DNA of 64,000 nucleotides from Nautilus pompilius (lineage: Eukaryota; Mollusca; Cephalopoda; Nautilida; Nautilidae), in assembly GCA_018389105.1 (NCBI GenBank), contig JACATO010000092.1, forward strand, positions 1,054,001 through 1,118,000, read 5' to 3'. Both the position numbers and the translations under genes were made by a program. This document shows, piece by piece, positions 49,450-61,911 of this stretch. Numbering within the stretch: the first letter of the stretch is position 1; every line of letters starts with the position of its first letter. Below the pieces are notes generated by a model that was not told the DNA's origin, did no database searches, and saw nothing but the letters and a program-made list of their open reading frames with translations.

Positions 49450-49904
49450 CCCAGTGTCGGCTGCTGTGAGTAACTAGATCGTTTCGTTGGAAATATACTT
49501 TACGTATTGCATCAGCTTGCGCGAAGCAAGTCATCGAATCCCACACCGTGGTTACAGACATGGTTCCTGGGAATAAACTCACGTGACAGCCCGACATTTT
49601 ACCACTGCCATCTATATAAAGGACCCGTAATAAATTTCGAACACATCCTGCTTGTCATTTGATGACATCAGTAACTTACTCTACATTAATACAGATTATC
49701 TCTTAGAATAAGACTGACGCTATTTATGCGATTATTTATTTTTTAAAAAAAGTTACTCGTTTTAAGTAACTCAAATATATTTAATGTAAAATTTATTGAG
49801 AATTTATTTTTACGAAATACAAAGATAAAGACTTCAAAAGTCTAGCTGTTGTTTGTTTTTTATAAAAAAATTGTATTTGTTTATCGAGTACCAAGAACTA
49901 TTGC

Positions 49905-49949
<45 letters not shown>

Positions 49950-50925
49950 CTCATGACTTCGGTATTTAGCGAGTATTCTTTTAATATATGGTGGCATTCG
50001 TTACACAAAATTAAAAAGGTTGATTTTTATAAGTTGAACGATGATGGCGCCATTGGAATTAGTTTCCTTTCTGTCTGAATAAAAATCTCAGAAAAAACTA
50101 TTAAATGATGTGGATTTTCTTTACACACCAATCAATATAAATTTTCGGAATTAACAATCTTTTACTATATGCCCATTTTATTTTGTATACGTATTGAATA
50201 TTTGACAAAAAAAAATCCTTGGAGCATTTCCTCCTCCTTTCTTGCCGCGGTATGACCACCGACGCCACCTGTACAGGTAAAGGAAGGATGCCAGGATAAC
50301 GCTGTTGAAATCCAATCATTAAGAAAGCAATATTCTGTCACGCTAACGGCGACCAGAAGAATATAGAGCTACTTTAATACAAATTTTAAATATCCGATTT
50401 TTATTTTGAACGTTTTTTTAAGTCAACATGAGCTTAACATTTTTTTTTAAAAAGGAAATTTAAAAAAAAAACAAAAAGTTGCTGATATTTTACTAAGTAA
50501 AAAAACAAATTTCTTTCAGATTTGGTTCTCGTACCGTTATCGTAGCATCGCGAGGCAGAGTGTTTACAGTTAGGCTTAATTCTTCATGTCTACTCTGCTG
50601 AAGGAAGTTACCCATAAATTTTCGCTTGCAAATTGTTTTCTTTTAAATTTTTGTTTTGTTTTTTTTTTGAATTTTAAGAAGTTCTGAGGGTTTTCTTCTC
50701 GACTTTTACCACGGGCTATAAATTATGGAGTGGCCAAAATAATATTCGATGCATTAGTTATGGGTAAAGTCCGTGTCGAGTTACTCAAAATAATTCTGAC
50801 TTCTTTTCTGAAAGTTTTGTTATAATCAAAATTTGCTTTGCTTTGTATTTCTAGTTTATGCATATTAATTGTTGTTGTTGTTTTTGTCGTTGCTAAAATG
50901 ATAGTCTGTAGACCAAAACTGCTGC
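49450..50925. other. Gene-free sequence
   Basis: A + strand TATA-box-like TATATAAAGGACC lies near 49613, with no gene visible behind it. (AAT)n spans 49908-49949. No gene or repeat family is assigned. Confidence 0.4.
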
Positions 50926-50929
50926 GAAT

Positions 50930-51275
50930 TTATCGAAGTGAACTATTGGCTCTGCGAACCCCGTTCTGACGTCTGACGGAAGTCAGCCAGATGCGGGGTT
51001 GTCTGCCTTGGTGGCCGATCACGTGACTTTTGAACGGCGAACAGGATACAGCCAGCCAAAAATTACCCGCGTAACCTCCTCCACAGGTACTTAGACCGTT
51101 CATTCTTCTGTGGAAGAAAGCCCACCCGGCCAGCTGATGAAAAAGGGCAAGAAGGAATCATGGCAGGAAGGTACCTCAAAGCAAGTCGTCCCAACCAGGA
51201 TTCGAACTAGGGTCTCCAATCTTAGCAGTATCCAACCTTTGCTACGAGAAACGACTAGACTACATTAAGACGGAT
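50930..51275 (-). repeat. tRNA-derived SINE, reverse orientation
   Basis: Reverse complement: a tRNA-like head with B box TAGTTCGAATCC (about 51199-51210) is followed by CCTTCCTGCCATGATTCCTT, which parallels CTCCCTGGCATGATT in the copy at 25700. Further on, GGCTGG...CGTTCAAAAGTC parallels GGCTGG...TGTTCAAGAGTC there. This supports one SINE family with a shared body. Confidence 0.65.
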
Positions 51276-51279
51276 ATAT

Positions 51280-52823
51280 AGCATAAAGACACTATAAATT
51301 TTAAAACGGTGCTTATTTGGCTTCTCTTTAAATGCATGTTTACACTGTATTACGCAAGTGAACAATATATCATTTAAAACAAAAGACTTACAATAATTTT
51401 GACCATCACTGTATAACAAATCTATTTAAATGAATATAAGTAATGAACTTTTTTGTTAGGTAAATTATTTATTGGTTGGTATCCTACAACTTAAGCCGCC
51501 GCCTGCGAATAATCACTTGTCTGTCCACCGGTGATAAAACAAACAATCGGTTTTTGGTAATTAATCTGGTACATATAAAAAAATTAATAATTAAAACATA
51601 GACAAAGGAAAACCAAGACACGTTCTAATTTCTGTTAAAATAACTTGCATTTATCCCCATTATCAACCAGACTAAAAAGAACGTAAAATAAAAGAGATAT
51701 TTAAAGAAACAACCATTGATTTTCTCTTTCATCATCAACATCTCGAGAAGAATGAGAATGAATCCTGAATCTGTTTTATGTTCTGTGCCCCCATCATTCT
51801 GTCCAAAGACCAGAATCGACGGTGATGGATGCCTTACAGGTGGGAATTATACATGGCACAGGGAAAGTGTCTGGTAAAACATCATTATCGAAGTAAAAGT
51901 ACTTAAAGAAATTTTCTATTTCTTTAGAAATTCGCAAACATAACATTTTGTGTTTAATGTTTGTTGGTGACCCATTACCTATGGAATGGCCCTGTAGCAT
52001 GAGACACTATCATAATTATTGTGATTACTTCATGCAACGTCAAAAAGTAATTGGAACTAGGAGATGGCAACGAAACTGGTCTCAAAGGGTGAAAGTGACG
52101 TCAGTGAAATATCAGGAGTTTTTTGAGGTCAATCCCGAACAACTGACTGATTAAGTAAGTAGGGAAACTCTGGAGAAAGTCAGAAACAGATTCATGCTGT
52201 CGTTGGCTGCGTCTTTGAAAGGGAAGAAAAGGAAGGATGGGGACGGTAAACAAAGAAACAGACGTCAAAACAAAACAGAACAAGAAAAAAGAGAAAGAAA
52301 TATTAAGTTTTGCTTCTTTGCAACAATATATTTATTAAGGTCGAGGAGCAAGCAGGCAGAGAAGACTAGGGGACTGGTTCAGACATATTCAATCCCCTTA
52401 TTAACAGAAAATAAGTCATCACCAGAATTAGCCGAAAACGTTATAGTGAAGCACAGTGAGGCGAAATGTAACGGAAAAGAAAGAAACAAACGATTCTTCT
52501 TTTCGATCTAATAGAACGCGGACTGAATTATGGAAAGCGTCTGTACTTCTGTCAGGGAACACATGGCCGTCACGGTCCGATGCATTCAACATCGACGACA
52601 TCTGGAAAAGAAATAACACGTTATTAAACTTTCATTTCTTAGTCTATAGGCAGCTTGTCAAGTGCTAAGTATTTCAAATGTTAATTTTTCGTATCATATT
52701 TTTCGTATTTTCAAAATATCTCTGGCATTTATTTAATTAAAGTATATATATATTTTTATAATTCAATTCATAGGTAGCGTACCAAAAAGATACTAAGCCT
52801 GTGCAACAGACATAATTAAGAAC

Positions 52824-52856
<33 letters not shown>

Positions 52857-54895
52857 GGGCAGACACACGCTTTAATATTTTTAAAGCAATTTTGCTGATT
52901 TTGAAGTGATCAGCAATATTCGGCGTGCGTGGTCACGTGATCTTCCCCCTTCCCAATCTATGGCGTATTCGGAACTCTGAACGAGAACTTGAATCTTCTG
53001 TGATTATCTGTTATGAAAGTAAACAATTAGCGATACAAATTCACCGTCATTACTGGAGCTAAAATGGATAAAATAATTTTAGAAAATAAGTATTATCATC
53101 GCTGTTTCAAAATCAGACGTATATTTATAATTTTCTGCTATAAATTGTACTTGCACGTCACGGACTGTAGTTTTGGAGCATAATAAATGTCTGCTTCAGA
53201 CAAAGGATCAACTTCCCATGGATTTATTTTAATTATCACTGACCGTAATGTTACCATTTGATGTAACAATGTTCCCGTGCATGCAAATAAAATTTAAAGC
53301 GATTGTAAAGCTATAAATAACGTCTTGAATACATAAAACAAACAGTTTTAGAACAAATTTTAATAAAAAATAATTTTAAATTTTAAATAAAATTGTATAC
53401 ATTTTATTTTGGAGGGTTAGTATGCTGAAGATGAACAGCGACTGTTTGAAATACTCAGATATTTTTGTTTCTCACTATTTTGTCTTTGCTATCCGTCATT
53501 TTCGTATTTTAAAATGGTAATCAAATTATATACGTTGATCAAAGTTTCAGGAAACTTGTTGCAGTATAGCAACTATATTCACCAACAATGTGCTTATATA
53601 TGAAATATGGGATATTTCGTTGGAGAGTCTATAATCATGGCCACGTATAATATCGCCTCGAAACCTTGGTAAACATTCGAAATATAGTGACAATCAATAT
53701 CAACTATGGCAAATTTTATGCCACTTAAAAATTCACTGGTAACTGCCATGTTATAGGGTAGACTGGTCGGGTCGAGTTGCTACAGCACCAGTGATTCTTA
53801 ATTAGGCATGTAGCGAAGCTATCATTGACGTCAAGTCAAAGTATATGACGTCGATTACAGCTCATCTGTAACAACTGTCACCGGTATTTCCTACCATTGT
53901 ACCATAACTTACCACCGTATAATTTAAATAACAGCTTCGGTAAATATGCGAGACTGTATAATTTACCATAATTACAATGTTAATTATATGTCGATGTATC
54001 ATTTGTTATTTCTTGCAGTGAGTAGCATGATAGTATATGATTACGGCTAGTGATCGATGTGACATTTATCCTGATACTTTTTTTTTTCAAAAAGAAAGAA
54101 TAACTTTAAAAGTGTTTTTTCATCATTTAAAAATATCAAAGATAAGCTTTTAGTTGATCAGTTGTACAGGCGTATTGGCTGGAATACCAGGAATTACTTT
54201 TTCCCCTTTTTCTTTTACCAAATTATTACGCATTAGTAGGATTTAGGTATGGCTTTTCTTTAAATAAACCGTTAGCCAGTTTTCTGTATCTTCATTATTG
54301 ATTTTATAAATACTCGCGCTATCCGCAAATTTCTTTACACCTGAAGTTTAAAGAGCGATCGATTTTATTTTGAATATTTTTTTGTCCAGATTATCAGAAA
54401 AAACAAAACGGTAGAAACAAAAACGAATTTGGGTTTTTCCGAAATATAAATATCTTATTGTAATTTTCCAAACATTTTTTATTAAAGATTATTAATCGTG
54501 AAAAGAAAATTATCTCGTCTCTTGTAGTGAATTCACTATTTTGTACCTGAATTAAATTATCAACGATATCACATTTGACTTAAATTCTTGGTAATTTTTA
54601 CGCCTTAATAATGAATAACTATATATATACCAGGGATTATTCTCACAATAAAATAATTAATTTCCAATATTAGTCTCCTTAATGACCTCATGCTAATTTA
54701 CAACTGTAATAATATGTGTACAGTACCTGTAATTTAAAATGATCTGCCTATTGTTTTGCTTTTTTTTTAATTACTGGAACATTTAGTGGTCAAATATGAT
54801 CACTCAGTTTACCTGCCGAATGTTTGTATTCTCATATCAGGATGAAGTATGAGTATATTTAGCCACTTTATTTACCTGCTGGTAAATGTTTTACA
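51280..54895. other. Gene-free sequence
   Basis: It contains (AG)n at 52825-52855. Open frames at 51948-52154 and 52194-52511 are short and lack family motifs. No other assignment is supported. Confidence 0.4.
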
Positions 54896-54899
54896 AATG

Positions 54900-55190
54900 A
54901 TTAATAATTATTTGTAGTTTGCAGAGATGATGTGTGGCTATTGGCCAGAGTTCGAATCCCATTTTGTCGTGCGTACCTCCCTGGCATGTTTCACTATCCG
55001 ATCGCATGGGTAGCGAGGCTTTCTTTTCCGAAGTCGGAAGTACCTGGTCCCTTGTGGTGCACGATTGGCAACGCCTCCTAACGGACATCGTTGGCATTAT
55101 GTCCTTTCGTATCTTTTGTAGACATTGGTATACGAAACAACTAAAAACAACAACGAAAACGAGTTTTTGAGTTGCAATTGCAATTAATGT
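54900..55190 (+). repeat. tRNA-derived SINE copy
   Basis: B box GAGTTCGAATCC at 54948-54959, then CGTACCTCCCTGGCATG, shared with the copy at 25700. A 3' body contains GGCAACGCCTCCTAACGGAC, repeated in near-identical form at 57299-57318. The A-box side is poorly kept, and a simple (AAC)n tail is near 55145-55160. Confidence 0.65.
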
Positions 55191-56067
55191 CGGGTAAGTA
55201 AAACATACGTAATAATTTATCATAAAAATAAAATAAAAATGAAAAGAAACAGACTAAATTGTGTAGTAAAGCCGTTGCATCAGGTAGGGATTTTAATTAG
55301 GGTAAGGAATAACAAAAAAAACAAACAAACATTTTTATAGCTTTCAAATCCTCTGGTCGTACAACCGAAGCATGTAAGAGAAGAAACTGAAAGTGTATCA
55401 TTCTAAAGCACGGATTGTAGAGGCGGGAAGCATAAAGTCGAGAAGTAACTACTTTCATTTTTACCTATTTGTATTTATTAATTATCTCTCTCTTATGTTA
55501 ATTTAATAAATCATGTTAAATTTAAGATAGTCGAGGGAGTAAAATAATTGCTGAACTGGAGGGAACACCAAATTTTATTTTGTTCTCATTCTATTTATCT
55601 TTTGTTGTTTATTTTTAATAAGACTGATGCTACAAGAGAAATCTAACTAATCAGACGCAGCACCAGGTGACGTTAAAGACGATCGAACAATGTGTATCGG
55701 ATCTTGGAAGTAGCGAGATGAGGTCTATTAGGGATCGCGAGTCAGCTTCTTAATGAGAGAGGAAACTAAATGTCGCGGCTTCAGTGCATTCATTTTTTAA
55801 AGAAAGACATGATAACTTAAGAACTCTCTAAAAAAGAGATAAAAAATAATTATCATTTATGGAAGAGGGCTTCTGGATTTTAAAATGCGGAGACATGTCT
55901 ATGAGCTTCAAGAAGTCGAACTTTCCGTTATTACATTTATATTTAAAAAGTAATTATTTTAAATGTTATAATGCTGTTTCTGTCGCATCTTTCAGGTCAG
56001 TACATAAAGATTGAGCACTTTGTTGACCTGTTCTTTCACACACATAACCACAGACACAAAGACATCG

Positions 56068-56116
<49 letters not shown>

Positions 56117-57214
56117 ATTGTTGTCAAGTTTGAGCTTTTTGGAGGCCGCAAAGCATCCAACTCGCTTAGTGAGTCTCAAACCGAAATCATCGTGAGTAGT
56201 ACAGTATGCACCTTTGAAGGACCTTTCTAGACTACCGATAGTTTTTATTATATCATATTAGTTTCGTGATAATCGTAAACGTAGGCAGGGCTGATGTAAA
56301 ACTGGAATTATCGCTCAAACTCCGCTTCGGGTAAAACAAACGGCTGCGGCAGATATACAACTCCAGTAAGGTTTCTCAGCAGCCCCTATCATGGCGAGAG
56401 AGATGTCGTTCAACTTCCGAACAAAAATGAGAGGTTTACTCAAAAACACACGCACTCCTATAATAAACTACTTGGTCGTCACAAAAGAAAGATGTTACAG
56501 TTGGTGGAACACCGCTATTAACGTATCGCAAAGTTTTTCGATCGCTTTACTAAATAAGTTACTAATATGCATCGGCTTATGGTGTCGCGTCTAAAAGCTA
56601 GAGCTCGTGAAGATCTGATTGGCGATCGCTTCCGTGTTGACTTATTGAAGAAATTAGCTGTTCATCTCTCTGGTATACTCCGGTCTTAACTTTCTTCTGG
56701 CAAACGGCGATAGGATTCGCCTCCGTTAGCGATCGTTTCTCAAACCTTTAAATCCTTGATGGTACCCCGACCGCTGAGGAGGGTACCTCCTTACCACCGA
56801 TCTCATCTACACCTGTACCTGCAGTAAAAACGAAGAGTAGTACGTGTAGTATCTAAAATAACGTTACACGAAAAGAATAATTTGTTTTCCTCACTTGGAT
56901 AACTTGTTTTTATCCTAAGTTAACATAGCGGGTTTCTTTCTTTGAGATCATTTTTTAAGTATGTATAGTGACATTTATTCACCTTATCTACTCATAAGCG
57001 ACCCACTGGCGGGGATGGAAAAATTTCTGGTGACTAGAGTTTACCAAAATGCTGAAAAGAACCTAACAAAAGAAATGTGTACTACGTCACAAGATTTGTT
57101 AATGGCTGCAACCCAGAGCACCTACACTAACAGAAAGCACACTTTCACTTTTATCGACTCAAATTTTGTTATAAAATTGTTTTGGTAAATGACGACCGTT
57201 TTAGATGAACTACA
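55191..57214. other. Gene-free sequence with a CA microsatellite
   Basis: (CA)n at 56072-56113. The short frame at 56391-56594 has no recognisable motif. GC content is locally higher at 56280-56820, but nothing could be assigned. Confidence 0.4.
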
Positions 57215-57380
57215 GGAATGATAGAAGTGAAGAGTTTTAGTAGGGATTTCCCTGCCACATCTAGATAGAAGTGCCATGTCCCACGTGACGCAGGATAAGC
57301 AACGCTCTCTAACGGACGGCCGCAGTACTACTGATTTTCGCCAGGGTTGGCTGTCTCCGTTGTCTAGTATATAATACAAC
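57215..57380 (+). repeat. SINE 3' fragment
   Basis: The text TTTCCCTGCCACATCTAG...AAGCAACGCTCTCTAACGGACGG matches the body of the SINE at 54975-55090 (GGCAACGCCTCCTAACGGAC). The tRNA-like head is missing, so this is a 5'-truncated or decayed copy. Confidence 0.55.
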
Positions 57381-58730
57381 CGGTAAACGCGGAAGGCGCC
57401 GATGACGAGACACGGAAAATATTTTAATAGAATAATTAAGTTTCTTACTAATAATTAATCGTATATTCCATAGTAATGGTAACCGTATACTCGCTTAGTG
57501 GGTTTCATATGTTTGTATTAACGATTTTAGTTCATTAGAATATTCGACGCACGAGTAGCGATTTTTAGATAATGGTTACAATTAAATAAAGAATCGAGTC
57601 TGGGGAGTGAAAAAAAATAATAGAAAACCAATCTGTTAATTCGCAATGCATCATAAATATCTGGTTTTCCGCCAGAACGTAGCGAGTCTGTCGGCGGTAC
57701 GCCACGATGCAAGACGACAGAGAGTGCTGGAAGGCGAGGTATCGAATGCAGTGCTCAGTGTTTTATATGTAATCTCTTTCCTTTCAATCTGCGAGAATGA
57801 TCTCCCTAGAAATCGGTTCGTTTGGAACGAGTAGTTGTTGTTCTAAGGCCTGTAGCAGAAAGTAAACCATGATAAATTAATAATAAAATCAGATTAAATA
57901 TCACAGCGCTGCTTAGTAAAGAGAAAAACTTCTTCAAATAACGGGTTTTTTAATCAACACATTCAGAAAAGGTCTTCGTTAATTTTGTTCTTCAATGGCA
58001 ATTAATTCTTAATATTCAATCAGTGTGATTAATTTTCTGTATACAGTGTAATATATCGTATTGAGTGATATGTGGGATTTTTTCACAAAAATGACGAGAG
58101 ATTCTGATAAAGAAACTAATATATAAATAAATGTTGAATAGTTATACATTATTAAGCTCAAGTGATTTTGATAATAATAGTAATGTTTCTTCTTGTTTTG
58201 GTTATTTGTAATACTTTTATGAGCCTCTCATGTCCAAATGGCCGATTATCCATGAAACCAAATACCCTATCGAATTCATCTCGATTATCCGAACCTGTAA
58301 CAGACAGAGTCAGGTTGATTTAATTCGGGTTTTGACGTTAAATCATAGGGGAAAAAATTAACTGCGCATGTTCTTGTTTCAGCTGGACACCAGATTTTAA
58401 AAAGTAACTGAAATTCTCTACACTATGGAAGCATAGTCCAAGATTCCTTTCGGTTTGTTATCAGAACGGACGCACCACCTGAAGCAATTTCTTTTCTTGC
58501 TTACGAAACGAAAATATTAAGTTTTTTAAAAATGTCAGACATTCATACAAAGCGGGATCACCTGAACTTAGTTCGGCATCCGGGCGTGGATAGAGCCCAG
58601 GCATCAGCTGATGCATTCCGCGATATCTATCCCTGCAACGGAAAACAATAGACAAATAAAACTAAATAACTCTTCATAGCCGAAAGCACGTCTGATTGAC
58701 CATCATCCATTTTATTTATTGTAGATGTAT
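57381..58730. other. Gene-free sequence
   Basis: AT-rich but CpG-containing. No gene or named repeat was recognised. Confidence 0.4.
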
Positions 58731-58734
58731 CGGT

Positions 58735-59410
58735 GCTGTTGAAAGTAAATTCATGAATGGGTCTCGCTCAACAAAACGCAACGTTAGACAGGATAGGAAA
58801 GTCCAACCATCAGCAAAGAATAGACCAACTGACAAAGTCATTGAATGCAGGGCAATTCACACCAATTTCCAGCTGTCCCTTACGTAAAACATGGAGACCG
58901 TTGTGTAGACTACTGGCCACAGTTACTAACATGAAAAGACATCTTGAGTAAAGTGAGTAGCACAGACCTTGGACTAAGGAGGACTGAAAAAAAAGTGCTG
59001 AGGCTTGACGAGTCACGCTTCACCTCTTATCTTGCACATATGGAAGAAGACAGATTTGGAGAAAGCCATACGAATGTTTTGCTGGCACCCTGGGTCCCTT
59101 GGTCCCTTTAGAAGGCGGAATGAATGCCAAAGCTTATTTCAACATCATTTCCGATAAAGTGCATCTAGTGATGCTTCATGTATATCCTGATGGGGTGACT
59201 ACTTCAGAGATAACAGTGCTCCCGTCAGACACATTGTGAGTTGATGGTTTGAGATACATGACAGAGATTTCAGGCGCCTCCCATCGCCAAGACAATCTTG
59301 GGTCAACTTGAAAAACGAATTCGCCTTCACGATCCTCTGCTTTCCACCATACACTGCGTATTTAGTGTCATGTCGTGCCATGGTTGTTATTCAGAGAAAA
59401 GGTGGCCCGA
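58735..59410 (+). pseudogene. Tc1-like transposase remnant
   Basis: The + strand reads GAVESKFMNGSRSTKR (58732-58779, linker after the N-terminal domain), LRLDESRFTS (about 59000-59030, first catalytic Asp), PYECFAGTLGPLVPLEGGMN then AKAYFNIIS (59069-59156; family form GPLVPVEGNMNA..Y..IL). Further pieces continue toward 59400. Frameshifts and stops separate the blocks. Confidence 0.72.
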
Positions 59411-60521
59411 CTAGTTATCATTATCATAGATCCCGATAAAGGGGCCAGCCGGCCAGTCAGGCTGATGTATAATTAAATAAAAACTTTTCTGCCTGACCAA
59501 AATCTATGAGTCTCGCTTTAGTTTATACATTTTTTCTTTCTTTAATAGTTTTTTAAAAACATTTTCTTAGCTCTAATATAGGTTTCCTAAGTACAAAAAT
59601 GAAAAAGAACCAACTTTATGATTAGTTCCTATATTATTTAAGAAAGTTTGGTTATTAAAAAAACAATGTTTCTAAATTCTTGAACCGAAGTGCTGGACCA
59701 CTACAGTCGAAGGCCTCTGGTTTGACGGACTGGAACAATTTCCTCCCACCTCTAAAGTGTGGAGTTTTAGTAAGAGAACTGTTCTGCACAACCATACGAT
59801 AACTGCTGCGTTGTTTGAAAGAACGGCTTTCCTCTAAGGATGAATGGAACAAACTGGATTTCAAACAGAATGTGGATGTTCTTCGGGAAAAGTTGTTATC
59901 GCAGCTTCATCAGATTTAGGCGATGATTTTATTTTACAGAGAAAATTTCGAGAAAACTAAGGGGTAGCTTATTATTTTTTACTTGCGTACGTTTACCCAG
60001 AACATTGGAAACTCATAAGCAACAAGAAAAAAGAAAATTTCAACAATGCAAAATCAGGCGGTAACACGAGGGGCTTTGCGAAACTTGTAAGGCCATTTTA
60101 GATTCGTGTCCTTGCAGAGGAAGCTCGAGGAAGGATCAACGCGACCGCCTGCCAAGACACGTAATCAGCCCAAGTAAACAGCGATCGCGCTATTTTCGCT
60201 ACTGGCGGCATAATTCGAAATGAAACCAGACGGAAACAACATCGCTGTGGCGGTACCCGACTCCCGGTTTCCGGTTGAACGCTCGTCCCCAGTACAAACA
60301 GAAGAACCACCGCAAAAACTGGCCTGACTCCACGAGAATTGGTGTTTTTTTTTTTAATCTAGAAACGAATAGTTTTTCCGAGTTTATTTCACGTTCTGCA
60401 GTGGGTAGTGCGTGAAGATGATAGGGCAAAAGTGTAAGCAATTACGTCACCAAGCAGCATCTCAAATAAAGAAATCGAATTTAGTCTTTGTAAAGATATC
60501 GGGACATGGCGTCGTTTAGGG
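59411..60521. other. Gene-free sequence
   Basis: No family recognised. The reverse-strand frame at 59864-59655 looks moderately coding-like (MKSSLFHSSLEESRSFK), but I cannot assign it. Confidence 0.35.
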
Positions 60522-60866
60522 CAGCGTCTCCCAACATCTTCCATCCGTTGGCACACTTCCATTGACAAAAAAGCCTGCCTCAAAAACATCACACATTATT
60601 AATAACAGTATTATAAACAAAACTTTACTTTTAATGTGAAATCTGAACCGATAGTTTACTGATTAAAGAAATCAGAGGTCAGCTTTTATTCCGGAGGAGC
60701 TGAAGAACGCTCACAGAATCCAGAGCCTCCAGCCCGCTATGTGCTGGATGTTTGTTGGATAAAAAAGTATGTCCACACTTTAGTTCCGCCCACAAAAATC
60801 ATTTATTTATTTCAGTCATGTGTGACTGTTAAAAAATTCCACGGCCCACTAGTTGGGGAAACTCTG
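60522..60866. mobile_element. hAT-type MITE, about 345 bp, with decayed 8-bp target duplication
   Basis: Left end CAGCGTCTCCCAAC and reversed right end CAGAGTTTCCCCAAC are typical hAT termini (CAGxGTTTCCCAAC). The 8 bases outside are GTTTAGGG (60514-60521) and ATCTAGGG (60867-60874), equal at six of eight positions with two transitions. There is no coding sequence inside, so it must have been mobilised by another hAT element's transposase. Confidence 0.8.
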
Positions 60867-61911
60867 ATCTAGGGAGAAATCAATGGATATAGGAACGTTC
60901 ACATCATTCCGCGGTTTAACTTCAGTTGTCAGGTGAATTTCTGAGCGTCTTCATGTTAAACCGCATCATGCAGATAGTAAACACCAGAGAGAATTAATGC
61001 GGTACAGCGATGAAATAAAAAGATAGTCTGATATGGTTTTTATTAACCTAATTCTTCCAAAATATTTCAATGTTTCAAGCTGACGTAAATATAAGCAGGT
61101 ACCTCGGCTAACTGTGTTAACAGCATAATCGGCTGTTGAGCGATATCTTGGAAATGTTGTTGGCTTAAATATCTAAAAAAATTATTTTTGAAAGAGTAGA
61201 TTAGGAATAATCTTATAAAAGTTGAATACTTACAACTTCGCAAACATCTCAGCATTCTGAGAGATTAAAAATGAAACCAATTTTTTCTTTTAAATTTTCT
61301 AACATCAAAAAAAGATTATATCCCATCCACTAATTCTTCCTTCAGAAACGTGGAAATCAAGAGTACAACAACAACAACAACAAAAAGCAACATGTCATGT
61401 TTTGTTGATATCAATAGCGTTCATTAGAATTTTCCCTCCACTAGAATATCCTTCATATCAGATCTTCAGTAAACTCGGTTAAAGCGGCCGACAGACGACA
61501 CAGGATGTCAGCTGCTTTTATTCCACGATGATTCAGCTATGAAATCGTGTTGGATATTTGTGGCATTTTGCTTGTCATTTTAGACTGAGTAACATTTAAA
61601 AAACCCATCATTTCAGCTATTCGGCGAACAGCCACATAGAAAAAAATCGAGATGTTACATATTATTGAACACAATGACGTAAAGTCCGAAATCGATGTGC
61701 AAATCGCCGAACCGTGCCACTTATGTCATAAGACCGCTTTAAAAGCTGTCACTTTTCTAATGATTTTATATATGCGGTGCATCATTTAATCGTGTACTCT
61801 TGAAAAATATGCCCCGTACATACCGAGGGTTCAGATTTTCGTGGTTATTTATTTTTGTCTTTCCTTTAATGTTTTCTTTTTTGGTTGTCTTCAGCCTCTG
61901 AGTTCTAAACA
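60867..61911. other. Gene-free sequence
   Basis: (CAA)n near 61366-61384. No gene or named repeat recognised. Confidence 0.4.

Noticed and set aside
49605-49625. TATA box at about 49613 as a gene promoter
   Set aside because: The motif is good, but no open frame or exon follows on that strand.
41484-49949. Trinucleotide arrays (41484, 42921, 49908) as functional repeats or CRISPR-like arrays
   Set aside because: They are simple AAT/ATT microsatellites without spacers, common in AT-rich animal DNA.
52194-52511. 105-codon open frame as a gene
   Set aside because: It is Lys/Arg-rich text from A-rich DNA without a family motif, and a similar-length frame overlaps it on the other strand.
55966-56160. 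Cys-Val repeat protein frame
   Set aside because: It is the translation of the (CA)n microsatellite at 56072-56113.
56391-56594. 67-codon open frame as a small gene
   Set aside because: No motif, promoter or splice context; the length is within chance expectation.
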